Below, one piece after another: positions 12,924 through 25,893 of a stretch of DNA of 64,000 nucleotides. Source of the DNA: Gyrodactylus bullatarudis. Lineage: Eukaryota > Platyhelminthes > Monogenea > Gyrodactylidea > Gyrodactylidae. The notes under the pieces were generated by a model. The model did no database searches, was not told where the DNA came from, and worked only from the letters and a program-made list of their open reading frames with translations. The DNA is taken from assembly GCA_012064415.1 (NCBI GenBank), contig SSNU01000129.1:367688-431687 (forward strand). Direction: 5' to 3'. Positions within the stretch are counted from its first letter, which is position 1, and the number at the start of each line of letters is the position of its first letter. The translations under genes were made by a program, and so were the position numbers.

Positions 12924-14786
12924 TACGATAATAATTCTACTAAAGAGTCAAATAGTTTAAGCAAATCATCCTTATGAATATCAATACGATAGTTTTCCAT
13001 ATAAATATTCCTGATCCTTGATCCAGATCGATTAGCTGCGGCTTCAAATGCCTGCCCGAAAAGATTCTGTTCCGAATCGCCTTGAATTGGAGGGAAACCT
13101 GTTATTTGGAGATAAGGCTCATCGTCTCGTTCAGTAGGCATTTCATAACATACAATAAGTGGGATTTGAGAAGTTTTTTTTCGATTCCCCTAAAAGTAAA
13201 ATAAATTAGACGTACTATCTTGGCCTTGACAGACGCTTTTGCCATGAGAATATAACGACCAAAAATGGTGTTTGAGATCATATTTTTTAATCCTACATGT
13301 TTTAAGGAAGACGACAAAATATGTACATATAGAAAAGGACCGAATAGTATAACGTCATCAGAATCAAGTAGACCTCTAACTTGAAGGACCAAGGATGAAA
13401 CAAGGGACTTGGCCAGTGATGAATATTTTTCGAAACTCTCTGCATTCAGTTCCCAGCTATTAAAAAAGTTTTAGAAAATAAATAAACAAACCATGAGAGG
13501 ATACTTGAAGCTCGATGAAAATTTTCAATAGGATCTGATGAACCATCCACTTCGAGCGAAGCAAGCATCAAGAAGAAATTGTCTATAGTAGAAATATCAG
13601 CATTATGCCCAGATTTAATCAGAAAAGTCCTTAGGAAAAGTTCGTGTAAACTGAATCCAAATTTTTCTCCACACTGAGGCAAAAGATTAATGAATATATC
13701 TTTTATTTCTTTACTGATGGTACTATAGGTTTGTTCACTTTCTCTCTTTGCAAGTCCAACTAGAGCAAGAAATTCATCTAATCTTTTAGAACCTTTTTCG
13801 GTGAACAATCTGAACTTGGCAGCTGTTATGAGAGTGTTTTCAAGGGAACTTTTCAATGTCCAGTGTCGGTAGAGCCAAAGGAAAGGTTCGTTGGAAGGTT
13901 TAATTGAATGCTCAAAATTAACCTCCTCATCTGATATTTGACCTTGTCTTCGAACATGATCTATATTTTTTACATTGTTCATGAACCATTCAATTTGATC
14001 TTCATAGGAATTTCTTGAAATTTGATTTGTTAAAAGTTGACTAGTGAAAGCTACTATTGTATACCATAAAAGTTGGGAATCGTTAAGGGATAATTTCATT
14101 GCCAGATCATAAGAAACCATAGACGAGCAATTTGAGTGATAAGAGAAGCCTTCATAATTAATTAAAATTTCTAATCTTCTAGCCTCCCATTCCCGACGTT
14201 CTGAGTTTCTATCAAGTCTTTCTTCTTGGGTTAAGTCTTCTTCATCCTAAAATTGGTTTATAATTAATAATTATAGCTTACAGAATCATCCCGATACACA
14301 TATTCAAAACTAGGAATATTGGACGTGTCTTCGTCTAAGCACAAGAGTATGACTTGTCTCTGGTTATAATAGTTATTAAGATTAATAGGTCTGTGACTAT
14401 CACAGATATAGAAAATAGAATCTCTTGATGGTTCTAAAAGCTGAATGATATCAAAATTTGCTCCCATGTTGATTAGAAAGAAATTGGTGAACTTGAAAGA
14501 TTAAATAAAATTATGATGAATTACTAATTCTCTGTTCTTATTATATTCATTAACAAGTTGTTCTTTATTAGAGATCACAACGAGGGTATAGAATATTCCA
14601 AGTTTTTTCAATATTTCCTTTTAAAATTTAAAATCAAGTAAATTACTTTGAATATTTTCCAACAGCATATAGAGTCAATATCAATGTATGACAGGACCAA
14701 AAGCCTCTGAAAAATGTCAGAATGATGGTTACTTTGCTAGATATTGATGAAATAAACGAGGTTTTGTAATCAGTAGAAATAACCAT
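12923..14786 (-). CDS. CDC45: CDC45 replication initiation protein
   Basis: Seven exons: 14786-14733, 14706-14647, 14617-14525, 14491-14282, 14246-13492, 13456-13216, 13189-12923; 559 aa (human 566). Introns are 26, 29, 33, 35, 35 and 26 nt. CDC45 joins MCM2-7 and GINS in the CMG helicase that opens replication origins and unwinds forks. Visible family blocks are RLLVLSYIDIDSICCWKI (the DHH-like phosphoesterase core, residues about 19-38), LLEPSRDSIFYICDSHRP, RREWEARRLEILINYEGFSYHS, LYRHWTLKSSLENT and the C-terminal NLFGQAFEAAANRSGSRI. The start was chosen because only this ATG joins in phase to the conserved RLLVL exon. Upstream it shares 140 bp with the next gene on the + strand. Confidence 0.96.
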
Positions 14787-14926
14787 TTTTTGAATAATGA
14801 CAACTTTGGCAAACTTTTAACCATTAATCCAATAAAATATTCACTGCAGCATAATTTTTAGATTAAATTTTTAGCTCTTTAAACGAATGTAGCTTATTAA
14901 AGTACTTATTTAAATATTCTATCAAA
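14787..14926. promoter_or_regulatory. Shared upstream region, CDC45 / unidentified gene (140 bp)
   Basis: Head-to-head gap between start codons. AT-rich; no motif assigned. Confidence 0.5.
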
Positions 14927-17900
14927 ATGTCTAAATTGATAGGCCTCTATAACTCTTTAGCCAAATTCGATAGTGATTTTAACAGTTTACAGGAAAATGA
15001 ATATTTGGAAAATTTACACTCTATTCTTTCAACAGAAGTAAATGATGGAGACTTGGTTGAGTTTTCGGATTTTTTCGATTTAACATACGAAATTTCAAGA
15101 CGGTTCACGAAAAACAAGCTCTTTGATCAGTAATTCTATTTTAAAACAATCTTCAAAGTTTCTTCTTTTACATATACAACAGGAAGTTCTCGCTAAAAAC
15201 AAGAGAATATGATGAAACAGGATCTATATCTGTTCCTTCTCCAAATGTAGATAAACCATACCGTAAGAGTAGCTATGAAGAAGAAAACTTTTTGCAAAAA
15301 AAATTGGAATCTTCTCTTTATAATATTATAAAGTGGTGTGTTATTCTATTTCATAACTAATCAAGGATAAAGAATCATTGTTTTGATGAGAAATTGTTTA
15401 CAACAATAAATTCCTCAATTCAACTAAGTGAGTCTATCAGTTTATTTTTTCAGGTGAAAATAACAAGAATATTGAGAAAGAAATTTTGATCGATCTCCTT
15501 GAAATGTGTTATGATAATTCTGGGAATCAGTTGAAAAGATCATTATCCATTCAGGATGGTGACTCGATAACCTCAAATCAGAGGTACAAATAAATTTCTT
15601 AAATTCTCCTAGTAGTATCATTCCAATCAATCGACTTTACGAAAATGCAGAAAGTGAAAAAATTAATACCATCTTCAAGTCTCTTGAAACTGTTGCATGT
15701 ACATATGGAATTTTAAAATTCGATCAAATAAAAATTTCCTACAAGAGAGTCGTTGATAGTTTTGAGTCTAACCGAAGAGAATCTCTCCTAGACAACCTTG
15801 TAACGGTGAGTTTTATTTACGATGGAAAAAAGAAATTTCTTTTTCTCATTGTCTATTTGGAAATTGCCATGAGAAGATTCTTGTCTCTTCTGTGTGAAGA
15901 GAAATGAGACAATGAAAAATATATATTTGTGTAGATGTGAAAAAATACAGTTTGGTTAGTTTTCCTCAATCTCACGTTGCCAAGATGTCTCCATTTAATG
16001 TATTATTTCAGACATTGTCTAATTTCTTTGCATTGTTACTATAGAAATTAAAATCCATAGATGAATTTTTTATTATTATCCACATCAGATATCCTCTATA
16101 GAGTCCAGTAATACAATAATAATTTTTTTAATTAAGAAACTCAAAGATTATTATCCTTCGGATGAGGGATCAAAACAATTTGAAAAGTTCAATTACTTGA
16201 TAACATGTAAGTGTATTTTTTCATTCTTTATTTTTTTTTGGAAAAGTGTTTAAATTTTTAGGGAAGGGAGGGGGTGGGTACATTTTTCCCAGTTGTAGCT
16301 GAGATTGTCTGGAAGAAAAACAAACCTTGATGATAGATCTCATTTCATCATATTCCAAATTACAATTGTTTAATTTTTCATCAAAGTAATAAAAGTACTA
16401 TACTTCATTATCTATGTTTACACGAGTTGATGTAAAAAGTTACCTACCAAGATAGTTTCTCTCTTGCTCATCTCTATCTATCTCGAGTGGTTAAAGAGAA
16501 AAAAGTTGTATAATAACTGTAAATATTGAAAAAATATTCTAATATATATATGAATATATATTATTGTTTTATTCGAAATTACTAATAGAGATTTTTTTTA
16601 TCATCTGTAGCAATTACAATATTGATTGAGAGTCTAAGTGATGAGATACAGACAGAAATTGATTCACAGTTATCGCTGACATCAAATTCCAGTAATGAAA
16701 CAAAAAGTACAGTTTCCAGGAAGGTATCACACATTGTCCTCAGTAGATTTCGACTCAGTACCGGTTCTCGAAAGAGTTCTTCCTCGAATAAGAGTGTAAA
16801 GAGTCAGAAAAGTCGGTTTAACGAACTCTTAACCTCAATTCGTCCCATAATTCAGGAAGCTATAGTTAGAAGGGATATAAATCCAATGATAGTTCAGTTA
16901 TATTTTAGTCTGATTAAATCCTGCGAATTGAACGTCATCAATCAAGAATTGGCCATGATAGTTAAAAAGATTGTCGACATAAATCTCGATGTTGTGAATG
17001 GAAAGTGCAAGATTAACCGAGATAACCAGTTCATACTAACTAATCTCTTTGAGGTTATCATTTTGGCCATGAAACAATTCCAATCAGACTCGGTCAACTT
17101 TGATCATCTCCTTTTGAGTTATCCTCCAAACTTGGAGGATATCTGTTATGATTCAATGCCTATTGATTTAATTGTCTCTATTGCCAGGTACTATTACCAG
17201 CTGGGTAAGTTTTAATCTTTCAAACTCTAATTACAGTAAAAATTAATATCAACAATCCGAAAAATGTTCGTAAAATCCTAACTTTACTCCTGAGAAGTTA
17301 TCAGCCAAACCAGGATTTCCTGCTCGGTTCCCTTGACGAGGAAAACTTTAAGGTTTCCAATAATAGTGAGCATCTGTTTATTTACACTTGTTTAGATTTT
17401 AATAAAAAAAAGTTGATCATGGCATTCCTGAGGTACTATTTAAAACACATGTTTGAGTTGATCTCAAAGTGTCCGACCAAGGGGTTCTACTCAAAAGTCA
17501 TTTCTAATGGTAAAATAGAATATTAAGATGATAATACCTTAGATCCTAATAAGATTCAGTTATTCAGACGAGTGACCTTGGCTGTGAGTTTCCATTTATT
17601 CATATATGTGTGGATAAAAATGTTGCTAAGATAAGAAATAAAATTTCTGTCGTTTTGATACAGTCGATATTGTGCTCACTAGGCTAGGGTGAAATTTTTT
17701 TCCTCCAAACAACTCACGAGAGTACTTAGTTTTCTGATAAATTTAAGACTCAGATCATGCTTTGCATATTTTTAAAGCATGAAAGTTATTCTCCATTAAG
17801 TCATTGCCCATTTTTCCCAAAATATCCCACGGACATGATGAAACAACGAAATTAACCATGAAGGCCTTCTTGATGATAAGATTACTATTTTTGAAGATAA

Positions 17901-20900
17901 AACTTGCGAAGCCTATTAAGCGGCCAAGATATTCCGGGTTTTGGTGATTGCTTAGTAAAAATCCAGTAAAAAAAATTGAGCGGCGATTTGAAAAATTCCG
18001 GTTTTGAATGGCATAATGGTGAAGCATTTTCGAAACATACTTCAATAAAAAATAATGCTTAGAACGGATAGCTCTATCAGAAAAGTCGGTACTAATATGA
18101 GGTTGAAAATTACACCCTACCCTAGTGCTTACACCGAATTCTATTAATTATTATATAAAGTGTTCAAATCTCACCCCAATTAAATTAGGAAAATTCGGAA
18201 AAAAATTCTTAATTTTCTGCTCTTCAATAGGGTTGATTTTTCCTCCGTCAGGCATAGAATTTTAGGATAATTTTACTAGTTTTTGTGTTCAAAAGTTCGA
18301 AAACTCATTTAAGGTTTCAAGTTTACATTAAACTTGTAAAATCTCTAAATCATTAGGCTTTTTATTCTAAATAACTCAACAGAAATTAATAACAATAGGA
18401 CATACTTTTATCAGTTTTGAAATACTGGCCATAAAGAAAAGGTCTAATCGACAAAAAGTAAACCGAATTGACATGAAGATACGAATTCACAAAAAACCTT
18501 GATCTAAAATTAGTTTAATATTAAAAATTAGGTCATTATTAACATTAAAAAACCTTGATATTTTTCTCCGGATAGTTAGGAATTTTTTTAAAATTCCATG
18601 ATGAAATGAGCCAATGAACTTTTAAAAGAAAAAAAACTCATCTCCAAGTCAACTAGCTTTTGGAAAAAAAGTGGAAAAAATGGCAGTTCTGTCTTGAAAA
18701 TGAATTGAAAAAATAACTTTTTGAACTCTACACAGAACTAATTAAATTCAATGTAAAAATTTAGATATTGGCAAAATTTAATACAGAATCTCAAGTTTGT
18801 TTGATGAATATTGTTGTCTTTCGTTGTTGTTAAAAATGATTGTTGCTTAAAAAATGTTTTTAGTAATATAAGGAAATTTTTCAAATTTCTTTTTGATCTG
18901 TATAAGCTGGATATTTTCGTAGGTTTCTAAGGGAGAAGATGAAATATTACCCTAGAATGAAATTCGGGGGTCAGTGCATACGTATAGGAAGTTTCCATAA
19001 TCGTCTTCAATTTGTAATCGTAATTCCACCACAAGTTTGATTTTTAAAGAAAAATTGAAAATTCTGTAAAAATCGTAAATTAACGAATTTTTATCAATTA
19101 GCTTTAATTGGGAATACTATTCCCAGTCGTAAATTCTCGAGCAGTTGATCATCTTTCTTTAGATCAGCTCATCCAAGAGTCTAGCTTGCATGTCTTCAAA
19201 ATTCAAATTAAAAACTCATGAAGCTTAAATATTCGCTTGAATTTTCTCAATGAGGAATTCTCTTATTGACCTATTCAAGCGTCTGTTTAAGTAAATACTC
19301 TCGGCTCAATTTAAGTTACAAGGGTTACGAAAATTTTATGCAAGTTTCGTATTGCGAAAATATGATAACAACTTGAAGAGATTTCAGGATTTCTTTGCTT
19401 AGAAATAATTTTTCTTCTTTATCTCATTCAAGTATTGTCAATTATTGCTTTTTAATTCCCCTTCCAATTCGCTCTATAGTTGTTTTTCACATGAAAATAC
19501 TCACTCAAATTTGATTGGTTAAGAGTCCTAACTTAGGACAGACCTCCACCCGTGAGTAAAACTTCTTTAGAGATTTTACTGAAAATATTTATTCAAGTTA
19601 AACTATTGAATTGTATGCAGGAGTAATATACACCTAATTAATAAGAAGATGGGAATTTATGGATTTTACAAAATTCTCAATTTTTTCATCAAGAAATCGA
19701 ATTTGATCAAAATTTTATGGAATCAAGATTATGAGGCCCTCTTTCACAATACGGAGAAAAAATTTAGAAAAAAACAATTTTTAAGGAAAATACGGCAAAT
19801 TTTAAATCTTGAAGTAGCGCCAAATTCCCATTTTTTTGAACTTTGAGTTGAAAAGTTTTGTTGATTCAATGTGAGAGAGTGATCAAAAGTTGATTTTTAG
19901 GATCACAATAAGACAAAAAAACAGATGATCATCATAAAATTTTTGATAAATTCGTCATTTTTCTGGGATCTTGAAATATCAAATTTCAACGACTTCCAAG
20001 TAGGGAAAATGATGAAAAATTCAAAATTTGATTTTGACACAGTTATGGGGTGATTCTTAAAACCAGATTCAGCATATTTGATTTCTTTGAATAATTTTGA
20101 TCCTAAAAATCAACTTTTGATCACTCTCTCACATTGAATCAACAAAACTTTTCAACTCAAAGTTCAAAAAAATGGGAATTTGGCACTAGAATAGGTAAAT
20201 TAAACTCATTCTGTGTTTTCTTTACAAATTCCATCCTCATTTAAAAGTTTCTCTTCAAATAATTTCGGACTATTTTTGGGTCTTTTCCATATTAGATTTT
20301 GTCAACTCTTTTTAGTTTGAAGATACATTTTTTTTCTGATTAAGCTTTTAACTTCAAGTACAATAGCATTGAAGAATGTATGAAATAGAAATTTGAGCTT
20401 GCAAGAATTACAAATTGATTAAAATCTAATTCTTATCTCAGCCTTTTTTCCAATATTCAACCTTATGTATATGTGAATAAATACGTGGTCAAAGCTTTTC
20501 TATTGATAGTCGGAAACAACTCTTTGAAGAAAATCTCGACATTTGAGATCAATCTGATTCTATGTTTGAATTGTTTTTGGTCCTAGTTATAAATGTATAG
20601 TTTTTATTTTGTCAATTTATTTTTATTTTATTTGAAATTGATATTTTTTGCTTAGGCTATCGCATCAATAAGTGAGAATACTGGGTAAGATAATTTACAA
20701 AAGAAATCTTTCAGATTGAAACTACAGGAACATCCCCTGATAAGCCTTTTAAATGAGGAAATGGAAGAATCGGTAAGCTCAATCTTCTTATCATCAATAG
20801 TTGAGGAAATTAAGAGAAGTCCGTCATTATTCCCTGGCTGACTGCTATGAGAGTAATTCAAGAAAAAAGCCAGAAATTTTATATCCACTTGATGAGAATA

Positions 20901-23900
20901 GTAGAATTGCTTGGATTAAATCCCTCGATTATAGAACTCTATTAACCCAATTTGTCTGCTTGACTATGGAAATAATATTTGAAGAGCCTGGCGATAAGAA
21001 ATTGAAAAATCTTGCCTTGACAAATCTCCCTGATCTCTGTGAATTCATCAGGCAGTATGATTTGAGTATACTCACGAATTGGATAAAGACACATCTCATA
21101 TCTCATCCGACATCGATGACAACATTGACAATGAATATTTATCGTTGTTCAATGGATCAGGTCTTTCTTCAACAAAGGGTAAATCATAATTGTAATCTGT
21201 CTCCCCTCCTTAGTTGAGTCCAAGGGAAATTTTCAAGCCAAAATTACAAAACCACCTACAGCTAGTTGAGAACAAAGACCTCGCAAGGAATTGTCTAGAG
21301 AACTCAAAGATTCTATTCAAGTTTGTTTCAAAATCTGATTTAATTAATCAGAAAATTAAAAATCCATAATTTTTGAATTGAAGTCATGGCATACAGGTTT
21401 TTCCAAAAAAAATTCCATAAGATTTTGATCCGATAGTTGTATTTGTTTTAATCGGGTGGAGTCTTTTAAAATTCAATTTCAGACAAGATGAATCGAGATA
21501 AATTAAATATTCCATGGAGGTTTAGTTTTATACCTCTCTGTCCCAAATTAGTAGCCAATGAATGTTCAGCATCCAAGGTCCAATCAGAGTTGAGCAGATT
21601 TTTTCTATTCTAAATATTTTTCACAACTTTCCATGAAAGTTTTGTGCTTAAATTAAATACTGCGTACTATGCATCATGAGATGTAGATTTTTTTCTCTTT
21701 CAAATGTACCAAAATACATCACTGTGTCTTTAATAATAATTGAGATAAGATAACTCTGTTATCTTAGGGTCTACAGGAAAAAAAGTTACACCATTAGTTA
21801 TTCCATGTTATCCTCGAATATTATTGAGAAACTATAAAAGGTATAAGAATCATTTCAAATATAAATCGGCTAACAAAACTATGAACTAAACCTAATTAGC
21901 ATGAACCTAATTTTTCTTTTTCAGAAGTTGGATACATTACATCACAGAAAGATCCCAACTAGACTATATAACTATTATTTCTGTCAGTTCAATACTGCGT
22001 TTTCTAACTATTTTCCCTCTGTGCTTTCCTGACGAGTTAATCAAGGAAGGAGAGAATGATACTGTCGACATTTCATCATTTAATCTATCTGTGTCAATCA
22101 AAGCAATCACTTCAGTATTTGTGAAGGTCTACATATTCCTAAACAGTTCACTCAAGACAGACTCAGAAATCGAAGTTCAAGACTCAAATATTCGAACTGT
22201 CTCGAGATGGAATGAATCCAAAATACTCAAGTTGATCAATTTTTTGAGCAATCTACTCGCTGAATTTGATTCTATTCTAATTCCTCTGGCAAAAAAACAT
22301 GAATCCGAAACGGAAAAAAGCGGAATGTCATCCTTAACTAATAAAAATATGCAAACATTGATCAGAGAGCCCAAATTTCATTCCTACTTTCAGTATGCCA
22401 GTTTTATGAGTCTCTCTTGTCTCATACCAATTTTGACTAAGATTTCCTTGACACTCGCTCAAATGTCCAGTCTACTTAAGAGTAGGGTACTAGAAAAAAC
22501 AAAATTTGATCAAAACGGATTCAATGTTGTCATTTATCAAGTTAATCACCTGTGAGTAAAATTTTATACTATTCACTGAATTATTTATTCTGAGGTTTTA
22601 ACAAATAGGCTAATCTAAAGAACATTTGCCCCCTCTTGTTTTGCAGTAATTTTTCTTAGTGACAAAGAAACTAAGGGCTTTTTAACATCGATGAAATGAA
22701 AACGAATCCCTTGCGGTGAGTTTTCATGTTAAATTTTCGACAAAAATTGCTATCAATTCACCAAATTAAAGGTCAGCAGTGATACCACTTCGAAAATCAT
22801 TAGATCCGAGGGTTTTCAAGCTTTTTTTGTCCAAACTTCTTGGAGGCCCAGGAAATATTAGATCTTCAAAATTTAATCTTTGATTTCAGGTTCATAAGAG
22901 ATATCTTTAGTCCTTGATTATAAGCACGCCTGGATATAAATTAGCAGGAGATTAAATCATTCTTATATCAAATTATATTATTATTCCAAGTCTACAGATT
23001 AGATAGGACAAGATATAACTATATTATGAAACTGGTTATTTGTATTACAGAATTGGGACCTTATTCAAGTGTCTACCAAGCTTCAAAACTCTGATTGAAA
23101 TGAAACAAGTTTGTTTCGCCGAATACACCCATCTGGATGAATTCAGAGAGTCGTACAGCTCTATTTCTGAAAATTATTTGGAGAATTTCTACAAAACTGT
23201 CAACGGTTACAATATGAACATTCTATTCAATGAATTTTTCGATATAGTCGACTCAGTTCTAAGAGATTATGTAGGTATTCCATTCTCTATAGTCATATTT
23301 TTTCATGTAATTCCTTTTTAGACTGCTAATGAATCAATGGTACCGTTTGATAGCTGGAAAGACTTGAGAGGAATATTGGAACAAATTCCTTCAATGGTAA
23401 AACTGTTGCCCGGAGAATTGTTGAATCAGAAAATTCTAAGGATCATTTTTCACATTCACATGCAAACAAAGCTGTTTGAAAAATTTGAAATGGTACTACT
23501 ATTATTTTTTATATTTTAGTTAATTGCTGAAATTCAACTCTATTTAGAGTATCTAAGGCTGGCAGCATCCCTAGCAGCAGATGTCTATAGAATAGATATT
23601 GTATTTACAATCTTTAGTTAGATAACAGATTCACTGATCTGAACAAAACTTTAGTTTGAATTAGAGCTTATAAATATTAATAAAAGTAGATTTGATCGGA
23701 ATATGTATAATCAACCTCGGTTCAGACATTTTCAGAGGCTTTGGAAAAAGGTTGCTTATATTCTGATTAGAACTACTTTTACTGAAGGTTTCAGATTTGG
23801 AAATTTTTTCTATTTTGCATAAGAGCTCCAAGATGCAAGGCTCAAATTGAATTTATAGAGCTATTTGGTTGATATGAAGTTGGGAATCAATGATTTTTAC

Positions 23901-25603
23901 GAAAATCTATATTTTTTATTGGGAACTTGAATATTTTTTTAGGAATACAAATTGAAAAAAAATTATGTTAAATTAAAAAAATCGAGCTTCCAGCTGAAAA
24001 GTGTAAGAGTGAACATACGTTTTAACTTTTACATGAATATCTTGAGATAGTTTGATGAATCATTTGTTTGTTTTGGAGTTAGTCGAAAAGCCATTTTTTA
24101 CATAGGAGAGGAAAAATCTTTTTTCCAGAATAAATTTAATTTTTGAATTATTTTATTTCTATAATTTAGACCGTTTTGATATTGATAAACCTACAATAAA
24201 TTAGACTGTTTAAATCAGGAAAAAAATCTCTATCATATGGTATATTTATTTTATAAATTTAATTTTAAGGTGTTCTTGTATTGAATGTTGTTACTTGTTA
24301 GTAATCTTGCATATTCATTTCAGTTTTTAAAAAGGGGCGGAGAGGATGTTCGAGTCTTTCCCCACATGTTGAAAGCAATTTCTAGGAAATCAGGTAAATT
24401 TTGATGGTTTCAGGGAAAATGGCTTTTTTGTATATCAGAACATAAAAAATTATCATTTTGATTTTCAAGAATGTTTTTACCCAGTTATTTTTTGATTAAA
24501 GCATGGATTGAAACATATGCAGCTCAAAGTTCAAAATTAGACATTGGACGCCAACTAGGAATTTAGAATGCCTCCAGAATTTTCCTGATTTATTCTTCAA
24601 ATAGGAATTTTTCATCAAGAACTCGTGCATGATAATTTTACATTATAATTTTACTCTAAAATCTCATCAGTAAGCAAGTAAACCTATTGACCCTGTCAAA
24701 CTTTAAAAGAACCGTGAATTTGAATTCATCTCCGATCATTCTAGTTTATTAATTTTCAAGGAGTAAAAATGTTTGAAAAATATGAAGTAGACTTTCAATA
24801 ATGAAGGGTTCCGTAAAATATCATTTTAGTTTCTCTTGTCAATTGGTGATCTCTCCCCAACCCTTCAAATCAACAAAAAAATTCCCCTCAAATAAAAAAG
24901 TCAGGCCAAAATTCGAATTTTAAAATGGCTTAAAATTTTTTTTTTCTTTTCTATTGATTTGGTTACCAAAAAATCTTTTAAATATATTTGTATGTATTTT
25001 GAGAACTTGATGAAAATTATTTAATTTTTTCATAAAAATCACGAATTCCCAAATTCATTGAGAATAGTTTTACTCGAGAATGATGAAGCTTTTCTATAAT
25101 CCAGATTACACAATTTGAGCTGGAAGTTCGTATAATTTGCCAACATCTCACTTGATAAATCCTAATAATATTCCCAACACAATCAAAATTAAGTAGAATA
25201 AATTTTTTATAGGAAGATTCAGAAAAGATTAATCATCAAAAGTTCTTCAAATCTCAGTCGACTGAGTCAAAAACAACCAACAAACCTGTTAGTATGATTT
25301 TTAGAAAGTCTCGAATGTTCTCAATCACGCCATTTTTCGATGTCCATCAAGTTAAGAATACAAAGAAATCTTCTATAACATGTGACCAGCCGATTGATTT
25401 AGTCGAATCAGCTGAGATTGTGACCATTATGGATGAAGAGTTCGAGGACTCCTCTAGATTTATGTTATTCAATAAAGGATGGATAGATTCAGACTTTTTA
25501 CAACTAGAAAATAACAGATGCAAGTTTAAGAATTTCTCCGTGTCCCATGAACAAATTTATGATTAGTTTTTATAGGTCTCTTGAAGAATGGCGAAATCAT
25601 CAG
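14927..25603 (+). CDS. Long multi-exon gene, product not recognised
   Basis: Exons that join in phase: 14927-15129, 15183-15335, 15366-15427, 15454-15583, 15613-15805, 16137-16206, 16611-17204, 17237-17365, 17396-17509, 17543-17583, 20656-20684, 20715-20772, 20801-21178, 21215-21320, 21925-22551, 23051-23270, 23322-23492, 24324-24393, 25223-25523, 25576-25603. The product exceeds 1,200 aa and looks mostly helical with no signal peptide, membrane span or named domain that I recognise. A Ser-rich basic linker lies near residues 290-320 (RKSSSSNKSVKSQKSR). A conserved-looking stretch is SLADCYESNSRKKPEILYPLDENSR. Short introns (about 26-60 nt) coexist with long ones (404 nt to 3.1 kb) that hold repeats. 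The 3' end is uncertain: the last supported exon ends in phase 0, but the next similar-looking exons are past a transposon cluster at 30.4 kb. The model is well supported; the function is unknown. Confidence 0.75.
19640..19915 (+). repeat. Dispersed AT-rich repeat, copy 3
   Basis: Parallels 4315-4600 in order: a GGGAATTTATGGATTTTAC block, a CTCAATTTTTTCATCAA block, then the CCCATTTTTTTGAACTTTGA core and GGATCACAATAAGAC end. It ends in the left arm of the 87-bp inverted repeat. Confidence 0.6.
19819..20184. repeat. 87-bp perfect inverted repeat around a 192-bp spacer
   Basis: Bases 19819-19905 and the reverse complement of 20098-20184 read the same over all 87 positions by eye. The arms are made of the dispersed-repeat core. 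The spacer (19906-20097) has no ORF. Such an arrangement would fold into a long RNA hairpin in the intron. Confidence 0.85.
23872..23960 (+). repeat. Dispersed AT-rich repeat, 5' part only
   Basis: GTTGATATGAAGTTGGGAAT and ATGATTTTTACGAAAA match 4322-4365 with few changes. The downstream core seen in other copies is absent. It lies in an intron of the unidentified gene. Confidence 0.6.
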
Positions 25604-25893
25604 GTAAATTTAATTTTTAATGCGTCCATATGTAGAATTTCCATGACTAAGAAGTAGGGTCCTGAAGACAAGATGAATTATGAAAAATCCACATTTATAA
25701 AAAATTGAAACAAGATAAAAAATGACTGGTGAACTTTTTTGTATTTATTATCTACAATAAGCTAATAATAAGCAGCTCTTATGTAGATCTTTATTGTAGC
25801 AGCTCATGTTGCAATAAAATAGATTATTACTGCAATCACGAACAAAGAAAAAATTCTATACATAGAATCAAAAATAAGATGAAAATACAGTTA

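Larger units (their letters stand above)
17584..20655. other. 3.1-kb intron containing repeats
   Basis: Intron of the unidentified gene. It holds a copy of the dispersed repeat (about 19640-19915), its inverted partner (20098-20184) and a weaker repeat around 18540-18640 that resembles 29800-29880 (TTTTTCTCCGGATAGT core). A minus-strand frame at 17755-18045 has no recognisable product. Confidence 0.6.

Noticed and set aside
17755..18045. 96-codon minus-strand frame in the 3.1-kb intron
   Set aside because: No recognisable family, no splice continuation, and located in repeat-bearing intron sequence.
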